NCBI GenBank assembly: GCA_025666215.1
Contig: CP102593.1
Location: 310,001 to 374,000 of the forward strand
Direction: 5' to 3'
Length of the DNA: 64,000 nucleotides
Origin: Xanthomonas campestris pv. phormiicola
GTDB taxonomy: Bacteria; Pseudomonadota; Gammaproteobacteria; Xanthomonadales; Xanthomonadaceae
Part shown: positions 38,619 through 47,724 of the stretch, in pieces
How positions within the stretch are numbered: the stretch's first letter is position 1
How the letters are laid out: each line of letters opens with the position of its first letter
Notes under the pieces: generated by a model
The model's database searches: none
Told to the model about the DNA's origin: nothing
Seen by the model: the letters and a program-made list of their open reading frames with translations, nothing else
Translations under genes and position numbers: made by a program

Positions 38619-39098
38619 ATGCCCGATCTTTTTCATTTGTCGATGCCGTGGTGGGAATTCATTTTCCGCGCGGTGGTGGTGTATGTGGCGGTGCTGAGCA
38701 TGGTGCGGGTGTCGGGCAAGCGGGCGATGGGGCAATTGACACCGTTCGACATGCTGCTGATCGTGCTGCTCGGCAACGCGGTCCAAAACGCCCTGCTCGG
38801 CGAGGACACCTCGCTTGGCGGCGGCCTGTTGCTGGCGGCGACGCTGATCGCCCTGAACTTCGCGGTCGGCCTGATCACCTCGCGCAGCGATCGCGCCGAG
38901 CGCCTGATCGAAGGCGAGCCGGTGGTGCTGGCGCGCGACGGCCACGTGTTCCGCCAGGTGCTGCGCCGCGAACTGGTCAGCAACGCCGACTTCCAGGCGG
39001 CGATGCGCCAGCAGGGCTGCCCCGGCCTGGACAACGTGCGCCTGGCGCTGCTGGAGACCAACGGCCACATCACCATCCTCACCAACAAGGACAGTTGA
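38619..39098 (+). CDS. DUF421 (YetF-like) membrane protein
   Basis: A 159-residue protein: three N-terminal membrane helices (residues ~12-28, 42-60, 66-86) followed by the conserved cytoplasmic DUF421 domain. VRVSGKRAMGQLTPFDMLLI and the IEGEPVVLARDGHV segment are diagnostic, with LRRELVSNADFQAAMRQQG and a C-terminal LLETNGHITIL. The family (YetF/YcaP-like) has no settled function. It stands alone downstream of the small RNA. Confidence 0.9.
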   Translation: MPDLFHLSMPWWEFIFRAVVVYVAVLSMVRVSGKRAMGQLTPFDMLLIVLLGNAVQNALLGEDTSLGGGLLLAATLIALNFAVGLITSRSDRAERLIEGEPVVLARDGHVFRQVLRRELVSNADFQAAMRQQGCPGLDNVRLALLETNGHITILTNKDS

Positions 39099-39169
39099 GC
39101 GCGAATGCCGCGCGGAGGCAACCGCGGGGCGGTCGCCGCGCTGCTGCCGGCAGTGCGAGCTGCGGCGGG

Positions 39170-39436
39170 CTAGCGGCGCGGCTCGGTCGGTCGCTCCAAC
39201 TGGTAGAGCGCGTCGTCCAGCGCGTCCAGCTGGGTGGCCAGCAGCGCGCGCGCATCCTGCAGGCCGCGGTTGTAGAACTGCGCGCCGATGCGCTCGGCGA
39301 CGAAATCGAGCAGGAATTCGGCCTCGAAGCCACCGATCTGCTGCTGTAGCTCCTCGCGCAGATAGCGCTGCAACTGCTCGGCGATGCGTGCCTTGTCCTC
39401 GCGCCCCAGCACGCTCGATGGCAGCGGCGCGCTCAT
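39170..39436 (-). CDS. DUF2164 family protein
   Basis: An 88-residue, mostly helical cytoplasmic protein. [40 protein letters not shown] and [12 protein letters not shown] match DUF2164. No function is known. Its ATG overlaps the hemF stop by four bases (39433-39436), so it is translationally coupled to hemF. Confidence 0.85.
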   Translation of the reverse strand: MSAPLPSSVLGREDKARIAEQLQRYLREELQQQIGGFEAEFLLDFVAERIGAQFYNRGLQDARALLATQLDALDDALYQLERPTEPRR

Positions 39437-40332
39437 GCCAGCCAATCGCGCGGCACCAGGTAGTCGGCCAGGCGCGCTTCGGCGCTGCCGGGTTCGGGCT
39501 GGAAGCCGTATTCCCAGCGTACCCGCGGCGGCAGGCTCATCAGGATGCTCTCGCTGCGGCCGCCGCTCTGCAGGCCGAACAGGGTGCCGCGGTCGTAGAC
39601 CAGGTTGAACTCCACGTAGCGCCCGCGCCGGTACAGCTGGAATTCGCGTTCGCGTTCGCCCCACGGCAGGTCGCGGCGGCGCTCGACGATCGGCAGGTAG
39701 GCGTCCAGGAAGCCGTCGCCGACCGCGCGCTGGTAGGCGAAGTCGCGCTCGAAGTCGGCGTGCAGGTCGTCGAAGAACAGCCCGCCCACGCCGCGGGTCT
39801 CGTTGCGGTGCTTGAGGAAGAAGTACTCGTCGCACCAGCGCTTGTGCGCGGCATAGCGGTCCTGCCCGAACGGCGCGCACAACGCCTGCGCGGTGCGGTG
39901 CCAGTGGCGCACGTCCTCGTCGAACGGGTAGTACGGGGTCAGGTCGAAGCCGCCGCCGAACCACCAGGCCACGGTTTCGCCGTCGCGCTCGGCGCGGAAG
40001 AAGCGCACGTTGGTATGGGTGGTGGGCAGGTAGGGGCTGTGCGGGTGGAACACCAGCGACACGCCGGTGGCGCGCCACGAGGCGCCGGCCAGTTCCGGGC
40101 GGTTGGCGCTGGCCGAGGGCGGCAGGCGCGTGCCGGACACGTCGGAGAAGCCGATCCCGGCCTGCTCGAACAGCGCGCCGTCGCGCAGGATGCGGGTGCG
40201 CCCGCCGCCGCCCTCCGCACGCTGCCACAGGTCTTCGGCGAAGCGGGCGCGGCCGTCGGCGGCCTCGATGGCGGCGCAGATGCGGTCCTGCAGCCCGGTC
40301 AGGTAATCGCGTACTCGGTCGAACTCGGTCAT
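39433..40332 (-). CDS. hemF: Oxygen-dependent coproporphyrinogen III oxidase
   Basis: A 299-residue aerobic HemF, which decarboxylates coproporphyrinogen III to protoporphyrinogen IX in heme synthesis. Conserved blocks are present: [49 protein letters not shown] and [18 protein letters not shown]. Length matches the family. A CAATAAT box on the minus strand near 40405 may be its -10. Confidence 0.96.
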   Translation of the reverse strand: MTEFDRVRDYLTGLQDRICAAIEAADGRARFAEDLWQRAEGGGGRTRILRDGALFEQAGIGFSDVSGTRLPPSASANRPELAGASWRATGVSLVFHPHSPYLPTTHTNVRFFRAERDGETVAWWFGGGFDLTPYYPFDEDVRHWHRTAQALCAPFGQDRYAAHKRWCDEYFFLKHRNETRGVGGLFFDDLHADFERDFAYQRAVGDGFLDAYLPIVERRRDLPWGEREREFQLYRRGRYVEFNLVYDRGTLFGLQSGGRSESILMSLPPRVRWEYGFQPEPGSAEARLADYLVPRDWLA

Positions 40333-40683
40333 GGTGGCGGTAGGCAGTCAGGCGGGGGAGGGGGGCCACCTGTAGCTGGGCGACAGGCAGCGGCGTGCCG
40401 CGCATTATTGCGTGCCGGTCGCCGGCGGCTGTTAACGCGATCGGATGACCGCATTGCGGTGCGCTGCGTTCAAGCGTCGAGGCGCGGCGCCGCGGCTGGC
40501 TGGGCGCCCGGGCGCCTTTCCGGGCCGTCCGCTGCCATGTGCCTGGGGGTGTCATCCATTGCAGGGCAGGTCGCAGCCCCAACCCGCAGGACCACGCTTG
40601 CGCGTGCGCGCTGCCGTGTCGGCGCCGAGGTGGACACGCCTGCGCGGCAGTGGCGTGAGTCGCCCGGGGAGGCAGGACACGCC
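40333..40683. other. 351-bp gap upstream of hemF
   Basis: This holds the hemF promoter region (minus-strand CAATAAT near 40402-40408). A plus-strand ORF at 40445-40687 has shadow-like composition and no homology I recognise, so it is not called. Confidence 0.5.
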
Positions 40684-41691
40684 CTAGGGCGCCGTGGCCC
40701 CGCAGTGGTCGGCCTCGTCGCCGAAGAACACCACGAAGCGGTGCGCGCGATCCAGGCCGAGCAGCCGCTTCGCGCCGAGCGGACGCAGCCGCCATGGCTG
40801 TCCATCCTGCTGGCGCAGTGCGACCTGGCCGTCCTGCAGACGCGCTTCCATCACGTTGCCGTTGCCGTCGCGCACGCGGCCATCGGCGCCGAACTGCAGG
40901 CTGATCGCGTCGCCGATGGGGGCGATGAAACGGCCGCATGGCAGCCGTGTGGCCGGCGGCGACTGCAGCAGCGCCGCGTCCACGTCTTGCAGTGCCGTGG
41001 TGCGGCCGCAGGCCACCGGATCGGACAGGGCGCAGGCCTGTTCCAGCAGCGCTTTCGCCTGCAGGAACTGGCCGTCGTCCCACTGCCGTTCCGCCGCCGC
41101 AGTGCAGATCTGCGGGGAGGCGCTGCGCTGGCACACGGCTTCGGGCTGCACGGCGGCCCCGGCCCGGCCGGGGGTGGCGGTCGCCGTCGCGGCGGGATCG
41201 AGCAGCGCACGGCAGGCGAACGGCAGCTGCGGCCCGCACAGCGCTGCGGCTTGCGCCTGGTCGCCTCGCGCCAGCCGCTGCGCGCAGGCCGGCAGGTCCG
41301 CGCGGCATTGCGCGATCGCCGCGGTCGCCGCCGGGACGGAGGCGGCGCACGGCGCGCTGCTGCCGCGCCGATAGACGGTGCCGTCCGCCGCACGGACCTG
41401 CGCGGCGTCCGCCGACAGCGTGTAGCGCTCGCTGCGGCCGCTGGCCAGATCGAACAGCTGCAAGGCGTTGCCCTCGCGCTGCAGATGGAAGCGCCGCGGC
41501 GTGTCCTGCTCCGGTTCCAGCCGCGCGCTGTCGGCGCTGTCCAGGGACAGCGCGTTCTGCGCGCCGTCCACGTACAGGCCGCAGACCGGGGCGGCGGGCG
41601 TGGCGTCGGCGCAGGCGGCGACGCCGAGCCAGGCCAGCGCGAACAAGAGGGTGCCGGCCGGGAAGCGGCGGCGGTGGGCATGCGATGTCAT
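40684..41691 (-). CDS. Hypothetical exported cysteine-rich protein
   Basis: A 335-residue protein with an N-terminal signal (residues ~10-30, TLLFALAWLGVAACADA). The mature chain has more than a dozen cysteines, many in repeated C-x(5-8)-C spacing (CRADLPACAQRL, CGPQLPFACRAL, CQRSASPQICTAA, CALSDPVACG) reminiscent of Sel1-like helical repeats with disulfides. The ends are beta-rich (CGLYVDGAQNALSLDSADSA; RFVVFFGDEADHCGA). No family can be named. It is followed on the same strand by the DUF at 41734 upstream. Confidence 0.65.
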   Translation of the reverse strand: MTSHAHRRRFPAGTLLFALAWLGVAACADATPAAPVCGLYVDGAQNALSLDSADSARLEPEQDTPRRFHLQREGNALQLFDLASGRSERYTLSADAAQVRAADGTVYRRGSSAPCAASVPAATAAIAQCRADLPACAQRLARGDQAQAAALCGPQLPFACRALLDPAATATATPGRAGAAVQPEAVCQRSASPQICTAAAERQWDDGQFLQAKALLEQACALSDPVACGRTTALQDVDAALLQSPPATRLPCGRFIAPIGDAISLQFGADGRVRDGNGNVMEARLQDGQVALRQQDGQPWRLRPLGAKRLLGLDRAHRFVVFFGDEADHCGATAP

Positions 41692-41733
41692 CGGAAATCC
41701 TTTTCGAAGCCGGCGCGATGCCGGCGGGTGGGA

Positions 41734-42297
41734 TCAGCTGCGGAATTCGGCGCGGATCGCCGGCCGGTACAACTGGTAGACGATCCAGCCATGCAGCGCG
41801 GCGAAGACCAGCGCGGTCACCGTGGCGGTGGCGATGCTGATCGTGCGCCCGGTCTGCAATTGACCGAGCAGCTGCGCGCCTTCGGCGGTGTGCCGCATCG
41901 CTTCGGGCAGCACCTGGTTCAGCGCTCCGAAGAATTGCCACAGCACCGGCAGACTGGCGAAGTTGGCCAGGCCGGTGACGATCAGGAAGAGCACGAAGCA
42001 CAGCCGCGCCCATTCGCGCCGTCGCAACAGTCCCCAGCCAGCGGCGCTGAACAGCAGCGCCAGCAACACGGACAGCAGCGACAGGGCGAGCATGTGGTCC
42101 AGGCACCATTGCAGCAGCGCCGGCAGCGTGATGCCGATGCGCAGTACCACGCCTTGCAGCGCGCCATCGGGCAATAGCGCCAGCACCGCCAGCTGGCCCA
42201 GCGCGTACAGCAGCCAGACCACGCCGAGCACCAGCGAGATCTTCGCCATCGTGTCGATCATCGGGTTGCGTGCGGCGGGCAGGGGCGGTGGCGGCAT
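41734..42297 (-). CDS. Hypothetical four-helix membrane protein
   Basis: A 187-residue inner-membrane protein with a proline-rich start (MPPPPLPAARNPM) and four hydrophobic segments (residues ~18-45, 63-90, 98-120, 152-175). RREWARLCFVLFLIVTGLAN in the middle resembles small DUF-type membrane proteins. Function unknown. It lies 42 bp upstream of the cysteine-rich secreted protein on the same strand, so the two may be an operon. An internal start at M13 or M17 is possible. Confidence 0.65.
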   Translation of the reverse strand: MPPPPLPAARNPMIDTMAKISLVLGVVWLLYALGQLAVLALLPDGALQGVVLRIGITLPALLQWCLDHMLALSLLSVLLALLFSAAGWGLLRRREWARLCFVLFLIVTGLANFASLPVLWQFFGALNQVLPEAMRHTAEGAQLLGQLQTGRTISIATATVTALVFAALHGWIVYQLYRPAIRAEFRS

Positions 42298-42427
42298 CGG
42301 CGGTCCTTCGATGGGTGGCGCGGCCGGTGTGCCGCGAAGCGTCGGGCAAGGATAGGGCGGGTTGCTGCCGGCGCAAGCGAGCTGTGTCCCTTCGCCCGTC
42401 GGTCAGCGGCAAGCCGGCGCTTCGCTC

Positions 42428-42500
42428 GTCGCCACTGAAGTCGCTCCCACAACAGCCCCTGCGTTCCGCAGGCGGCCCTGTAGGAGGCTTCCGCCGCGAC
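42428..42500. repeat. Two REP copies in opposite orientation
   Basis: GTCGCCACTGAAGTCGCTCC (42428-42447) and TGTAGGAGGCTTCCGCCGCG (42479-42498) form a tail-to-tail pair, a BIME-like unit, just downstream of the S9 peptidase stop. Confidence 0.65.
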
Positions 42501-42520
42501 TGCTTGCCGCAGGCAGGCGC

Positions 42521-44908
42521 CTACTTCAACTGCTGCTCGAACAGCTTCAACACCCGCTTGTATTCGTCCAGCCACGAGTCGGCGCGGGTGAAGCCATGTT
42601 TTTCCAGCGGGTACGGGGCGATCTCCCAGTTGTCCTTGTGCAGCTCGATCAGCTTCTGGCTCATGCTCACCGAATCGCGGAAGAACACGTTGTCGTCGAC
42701 CATGCCGTGGGCGATCAGCAGGTGGTCGCGCAGGCCGGCGGCGTATTCGATCGGCGAGGAGGCGCGGTAGGCCTGCGGGTCCAGTTCCGGGGTGTTGAGG
42801 ATGTTGGCGGTGTACTCGTGGTTGTACTGGGTCCAGTCGCCGACCGGGCGCAGCGCGGCGCCGGCCTTGAACGTGCCGGGGCTGCGGAACAGCGCCATGT
42901 AGGTCATGAAGCCGCCGTAGGAACCGCCGTAGATGCCGGCGCGGTCGTGGTCGCCCTGCTTGTCGGCGACCAGCCAGTCCAGGCCGTCCAGGTAGTCCTC
43001 CAGCTCCGGATGGCCCATGTTGCGATAGATCGCGGTGCGCCAGTCGCGGCCGTAGCCGGCGCTGGCGCGGTAGTCCAGGTCGAGCACCACGTAGCCCTTC
43101 TGCACCAGCAGGTTGTGGAACATCTGCTCGCGGAAATACGGGGTGTAGCGCGCCGACACGTTCTGCAGGTAGCCGGCGCCGTGCACGAACATCACGATCG
43201 GGTAGCGCTTGCCGGGCTCGGGATGCTGCGGGCCGTAGTACTTGCCCCAGACCACGCCGGCGCCGTGCCTGGACGGCACTTGCACGTACTGCGGCTGGAT
43301 CCAGTCGCGCGCCTTGAACGCGGCGCTGCGCGTGTCGGTCAGGACGCGCGCGCTGCCGCCGGCCACCGGCACCACCGCCAGCTGCGGCGGCAGGTAGCTG
43401 CCCGAATAGCGCACCAGCAGCTGCTGGCCGTCCGGCGACAGCGCGAAGTCTTCCACGCCGTCGAGTGCGGTCAGTTCGCTGACGCGGTCGTCGCGCAGGT
43501 CGAGCTTGCACACCTCGTAGTCGCCCGGCCACTTGCGGTTGCACAGGAACAGGAAGCCCTGGCCGTCGGCAGTGGCGACCGGCGCGGAGACTTCCCATTT
43601 GCCCGAGGTGCGTTGCCGCGGCTTGTCGTTGCCGCGCTGGGTGTACAGGTGCGCATAGCCGGATTGCTCGGACAGCAGCCACAGCGTCTGGTTGTCCGCC
43701 AGCCAGCCGAAGTCGTTGAAGCTCCAGCCGATCCAGGCCGCATCGGTGAGGCGGTGGCGGTTCTGCAGCGTGGCCTTGTCCAGATCGACGCTGGCGATCC
43801 AGCGGTCCTTGTTGTCCACCGCGCGCAGCATCACCGCGGCATTGCGGCCGTCGTCGCTCCAGTGGATCGCCGGACCGGCGCCATCGCCGTCGGTCTCCAC
43901 GCGAATCGCGCGCGGGCCCTTCAGCGGCTCCTGCCTGGCCGCCTTGCGCAGCGCCGCCAGCGGATCGGCGTCGATGCCGGGCAGGGCGGCGACGTCGAGC
44001 TTGCGCGCGCTGCCGGCGCTCACGTCCACCAGCCACAGCGTCTGCGCCAGCGGCGGATTGCGGCCGACGCGGGTGCGGGTTTCCTGGAATTCCTCGTAGC
44101 CCGATTCGGTCACGTACTTGGGCATCTTGCCGTCGCGGCCTTCGTCGCCGCCCTTGGCGTGGGTCACCACCAGCAGGTGGCGGCCGTCCGGCGACAGCGC
44201 GCTGTCGTCGATGGCCACGTCTTCGCCCAGGTACACCGGCGCCGGCGCGCGGCTGCCGTCGGCGCGGCGCCAGGCTTTTTCCTGCTGCCGCGCCAGCTCG
44301 CGCTGCGCGCGATCGCGGGCCAGGGTTTCCAGGGTGCGCAGCTGCTGCTCGCGCAGCGCATCGGGCTTGGGCGCGGCGTCGGGATCGCGCTCGGCCTTGA
44401 GCACCGCCGCCTGCAGCGTGCCGCCGCCGGCGCTCCAGCGGTACCAGTCGTTGCCGACCCGCCACAGCGCGCCGCCGTCGGTGGTGAACTGCGGGCGCGC
44501 CGCGGCGTCGTTGCTGCGGGTCAGCTGGGTCAGCGCGCCGCTGCGCAGGTCGCGCAGGAACACGTCGCCGTTGCGCACGAACAGCATGCGCTGGCGGCGC
44601 GCGTCGTAGACCGGGTTGGCCGCGTCCAGGGTACTGCGCTGGGTGTCCTCCACCCGCTGCGCGGCGGCGCCATCGGTGCCCTGGCGGTAGGTGTCGCGCA
44701 CCGGGCTGCCGGCGCGCTTGAGCTGGTACTGCACCTGGCGCCCGTCCCAGGCCCACCATGCCGCCTCGACCGGCGGCCCGATCCAGTCCGGATCGGCCAT
44801 CGCCTGCTCGATGGTCAACGGGGCGGCGGCATCCTGCGCGGCGGCCAGCGGCGCCAGGCAGGACAGGGACAGGGACAGCAACACAACGCACAGGGTTACG
44901 CGACGCAT
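42521..44908 (-). CDS. S9 family (dipeptidyl peptidase IV-like) serine peptidase
   Basis: A 795-residue exported prolyl-oligopeptidase-family enzyme. A signal peptide (TLCVVLLSLSLSCLAPLAAAQ) precedes a DPP-IV-type beta-propeller. The C-terminal alpha/beta hydrolase has the nucleophile GGSYGGFMTYM (~residue 660), an AHGMVDDNVFF aspartate and EKHGFTRADSW histidine: a full triad. YPIVMFVHGAGYLQN marks the start of the catalytic fold. ATG 44908 is used because the signal peptide starts there; the frame is open further upstream through the heptamer repeat. Likely a periplasmic peptide scavenger. Confidence 0.92.
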   Translation of the reverse strand: MRRVTLCVVLLSLSLSCLAPLAAAQDAAAPLTIEQAMADPDWIGPPVEAAWWAWDGRQVQYQLKRAGSPVRDTYRQGTDGAAAQRVEDTQRSTLDAANPVYDARRQRMLFVRNGDVFLRDLRSGALTQLTRSNDAAARPQFTTDGGALWRVGNDWYRWSAGGGTLQAAVLKAERDPDAAPKPDALREQQLRTLETLARDRAQRELARQQEKAWRRADGSRAPAPVYLGEDVAIDDSALSPDGRHLLVVTHAKGGDEGRDGKMPKYVTESGYEEFQETRTRVGRNPPLAQTLWLVDVSAGSARKLDVAALPGIDADPLAALRKAARQEPLKGPRAIRVETDGDGAGPAIHWSDDGRNAAVMLRAVDNKDRWIASVDLDKATLQNRHRLTDAAWIGWSFNDFGWLADNQTLWLLSEQSGYAHLYTQRGNDKPRQRTSGKWEVSAPVATADGQGFLFLCNRKWPGDYEVCKLDLRDDRVSELTALDGVEDFALSPDGQQLLVRYSGSYLPPQLAVVPVAGGSARVLTDTRSAAFKARDWIQPQYVQVPSRHGAGVVWGKYYGPQHPEPGKRYPIVMFVHGAGYLQNVSARYTPYFREQMFHNLLVQKGYVVLDLDYRASAGYGRDWRTAIYRNMGHPELEDYLDGLDWLVADKQGDHDRAGIYGGSYGGFMTYMALFRSPGTFKAGAALRPVGDWTQYNHEYTANILNTPELDPQAYRASSPIEYAAGLRDHLLIAHGMVDDNVFFRDSVSMSQKLIELHKDNWEIAPYPLEKHGFTRADSWLDEYKRVLKLFEQQLK

Positions 44909-44946
44909 CTGGATTCCGGACGAACGGGCAAGCGGGGAGGGTAGCA

Positions 44947-45085
44947 GGGGGGCTGGGAATCGGGAATCGGGAATCGGGAATGGCAAGAGCGGTTTCCTGA
45001 GAGGCTGTTGACCGCGCGTGCAATGCAGATGCAGACGAAGTGCCTTTGCCATTCCCGATTCCCCATTCCCCACTCCCAGCCCCCT
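44947..45085. repeat. Heptamer repeats arranged as a long inverted repeat
   Basis: The left arm (44947-44986) has GGGGCTGGGAAT followed by CGGGAAT repeats and TGGCAA. The right arm (45046-45085) is its near-complement: TTGCCATTCCCGATTCCCCA then TTCCCCACTCCCAGCCCC. The ~60-bp core separates them. It occupies the divergent promoter region between the S9 peptidase and cydA. Confidence 0.7.
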
Positions 45086-45162
45086 GCGACAAGACGTCAC
45101 ACGCAATTTCGCCCGGCTGGGCCAACAATGGCGGCCATTCACGGTTTCTCGAGCAAAGGTCC

Positions 45163-46563
45163 ATGGACGCAGTGCTGCTTTCGCGCATCCAGTTCGGATT
45201 CGTCATCAGCTTCCACGTGTTGTTCCCGGCCTTCACCATCGGCCTGTCGAGCTGGCTGGCGTTCCTGGAATGGCGCTGGCTGCGCACGCGCGACACGCTG
45301 TGGCGCGACCTGTATTTCTTCTGGCTGAAGATCTTCGCCGTGTCGTTCGGCATGGGCGTGGTCAGCGGCATCGTGATGAGCTTCCAGTTCGGCACCAACT
45401 GGTCGGTGCTCAGCGAGCGCGCCGGCAACATCCTCGGCCCGCTGCTCAGCTACGAGGTGTTGACCGCGTTCTTCCTGGAGGCCTCGTTCCTCGGGGTGAT
45501 GCTGTTCGGCTGGCGCAAGGTGCCGGAGAAACTGCATTTCCTGGCGACCTGCCTGGTCGCGGTCGGCACGCTGATCTCCACCTTCTGGATCCTGTCGGCC
45601 AACAGCTGGCTGCACACGCCGGCCGGCTACGCCATCGTCGATGGCGTGTTCCAGCCGGCCAGCTGGCGCGAGGTGATCTTCAATCCGTCGTTCCCGTACC
45701 GGCTGGCGCACATGGTGCTGGCCGCGTTCATCACCACCTGCTTCGTGATCGGCGGGGTCAGCGGCTGGTATCTGCGCCGCGGCGTGCACGTGGACGTAGC
45801 CGGGCGGATGCTGAAACTGGCGGTGGCGTTCGCCGCGATCGCGGTGCCGCTGCAGATCGCCGCCGGCGACGCGCATGGTTTGAATACGCTCGAGCACCAG
45901 CCGATCAAGGTGGCGGCGATGGAAGGCCATTGGCATGGCGAGGCGCCCGGCGCCGGCGTGCCGCTGGTGCTGTTCGCGGTGCCCAACGAGCAGGCCGAAC
46001 GCAACGACTACGAGGTCAAGATCCCGCGCGTGGGCAGCCTGATCCTGACCCACACGCTGGACGGGGAGATCGCGCCGCTGACCTCGGTGCCCGCCGACCA
46101 GCGGCCGCCGGTGAAGCCGGTGTTCTACGCGTTCCGGATCATGGTCGGATTGGGCATGGCCATGCTCCTGCTGGCCTTCGCGTCGCTGTGGTTCTGGTGG
46201 CGCGGCACGTTGCTGCGGCAACGCTGGCTGCACCTGGCCTGGAACGCGATGCTGCCGGCCGGCTTCGCGGCCTTGCTGGCGGGCTGGTTCGTCACCGAGA
46301 TCGGGCGCCAGCCGTACGTGATCTACGGGCTGCTGCGCACCCGCGACGCGGGCAGCGCGATCAGCCCGGCGATGGTGTGGGTGTCGCTGGGCGTGTACGT
46401 GGCCGCGTACGCCTTCGTGTTCGGCTTCGGCGGCTGGTACATCCTGAAGATGCTGCGCAAGGGGCCGCTGCCGCACGAGCCCGAGCCGCAGCTGCACGAT
46501 GGCGACAGGACGCCGGCGCGGCCGATCTCGGCGGCCGGCGACGCTCTCGAGGAGACGCGCTGA
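45163..46563 (+). CDS. cydA: Cytochrome bd-type quinol oxidase subunit I (CIO type)
   Basis: A 466-residue heme-bearing subunit of a bd-type terminal oxidase in the inner membrane. It reduces oxygen with quinol electrons. RIQFGFVISFHVLFPAFTIG carries the b595-ligand His (~18), and FFLEASFLGVMLFG the conserved Glu. The short Q-loop (no long insertion) and total length fit the cyanide-insensitive (CioA) subgroup rather than the 520-residue E. coli CydA. The C-terminal tail is polar. The stop overlaps the cydB start (TGATG). Confidence 0.93.
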   Translation: MDAVLLSRIQFGFVISFHVLFPAFTIGLSSWLAFLEWRWLRTRDTLWRDLYFFWLKIFAVSFGMGVVSGIVMSFQFGTNWSVLSERAGNILGPLLSYEVLTAFFLEASFLGVMLFGWRKVPEKLHFLATCLVAVGTLISTFWILSANSWLHTPAGYAIVDGVFQPASWREVIFNPSFPYRLAHMVLAAFITTCFVIGGVSGWYLRRGVHVDVAGRMLKLAVAFAAIAVPLQIAAGDAHGLNTLEHQPIKVAAMEGHWHGEAPGAGVPLVLFAVPNEQAERNDYEVKIPRVGSLILTHTLDGEIAPLTSVPADQRPPVKPVFYAFRIMVGLGMAMLLLAFASLWFWWRGTLLRQRWLHLAWNAMLPAGFAALLAGWFVTEIGRQPYVIYGLLRTRDAGSAISPAMVWVSLGVYVAAYAFVFGFGGWYILKMLRKGPLPHEPEPQLHDGDRTPARPISAAGDALEETR

Positions 46564-47579
46564 TGGACATGGCCACCGTGCTGCCGGTGATCTGGTTCGG
46601 GGTGATCGGGTTCGGCGTGCTGATGTACGTGCTGCTGGACGGCTTCGTGCTCGGCCTGGGCATCCTCGCCCCGTTCGCCGAGGACGAGGACCAGCTCGAC
46701 CTGATGATGAACACCGCCGCGCCGATCTGGGACGGCAACGAGACCTGGCTGGTGCTCGGCGGCGCCGGCCTGCTGGCCGCGTTCCCCAAGGCCTATGCGT
46801 TGATCCTGTCGGCGCTGTACCTGCCGGTGCTGCTGATGCTGATCGCGCTGGTGTTCCGCGGCGTGGCGTTCGAATTCCGCTTCAAGGCGCATCGCTCCAG
46901 GTACCTGTGGGGCTGGGCGTTCGCGCTGGGCTCCCTGTGCGCGGCGTTCTGGCAGGGCGTGATCCTCGGCGCGCTGGTCGAGGGCATGCCGCTGCAGGGC
47001 GGCAAGTATCTCGGCGGCGTGCTCGGCTGGTTCAGCCCGTTCTCGATGCTGACCGGCGCGGCGGTGGTGTTCGGCTATGCGCTGCTCGGCGGCAGCTGGC
47101 TGATCCTGAAGACAGAAGGGCCGATGCGGCGCATCGCGCGTTCGCTGACCCGGCCGCTGGTGCTGGTGGTGGTGGTGTTCATGGGCCTGGTCAGCGCCTG
47201 GCTGCCGTTCCTGGACTCGCGGATCATGGCGCGCTGGTTCCACGACGGCCATTTCTGGTGGCTGTCGCCGGTGCCGCTGCTGGTGCTGCTCAACGCGTTC
47301 GCGCTGTGGCGCGCGGCGATGGCGCAGGGCCGCGATGCGCGCCCGTTCGTGCTGACCCTGTGCTTCTTCGTGCTCGGTTTCTTCGGGCTGGTGCTGGGCA
47401 TCTGGCCGAACATCGTGCCGCCGGGGCTGAGCATCTGGGACGCGGCGTCGCCGCCGTCCTCGCAGGGTTTCGTGCTGGCCGGACTGGTGGTGCTGCTGCC
47501 GGTGATCCTGGGCTATACGGCATGGTCGTACCGGGTGTTCCGCGGCAAGATCACGGCCGACAGCGGCTACCACCACTGA
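46563..47579 (+). CDS. cydB: Cytochrome bd-type quinol oxidase subunit II (CIO type)
   Basis: A 338-residue polytopic subunit that completes the oxidase with CydA. VIWFGVIGFGVLMYVLLDGF at the N-terminus, NTAAPIWDGNETWLVLGGAG and FRGVAFEFRFKA are family signatures. It is translationally coupled to cydA. No small CydX/CydZ-like ORF could be seen downstream. Confidence 0.94.
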   Translation: MDMATVLPVIWFGVIGFGVLMYVLLDGFVLGLGILAPFAEDEDQLDLMMNTAAPIWDGNETWLVLGGAGLLAAFPKAYALILSALYLPVLLMLIALVFRGVAFEFRFKAHRSRYLWGWAFALGSLCAAFWQGVILGALVEGMPLQGGKYLGGVLGWFSPFSMLTGAAVVFGYALLGGSWLILKTEGPMRRIARSLTRPLVLVVVVFMGLVSAWLPFLDSRIMARWFHDGHFWWLSPVPLLVLLNAFALWRAAMAQGRDARPFVLTLCFFVLGFFGLVLGIWPNIVPPGLSIWDAASPPSSQGFVLAGLVVLLPVILGYTAWSYRVFRGKITADSGYHH

Positions 47580-47724
47580 GTTCTTCGGTGGAATCGCGGC
47601 GCGCGTGCGGCGTGCCGCCATCGCGTGAGCAGTGCGCCCGGCTTGCCAGCGACGGCGGTGGCCGCCAAGCTACCGATTCGCGCTGCCCGTTGCGGGCCAG
47701 TCGCCCGCCGAGTCTTCGCCACGC

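Noticed and set aside
40445..40687. 80-codon plus-strand ORF upstream of the cysteine-rich protein
   Set aside because: Arg/Pro-rich composition, no ribosome binding site, and it reaches into the end of the opposite gene.
45040..45162. Longer N-terminus of CydA
   Set aside because: The extra 41 codons run through the heptamer repeat and do not resemble any CydA; ATG 45163 begins the conserved first helix.
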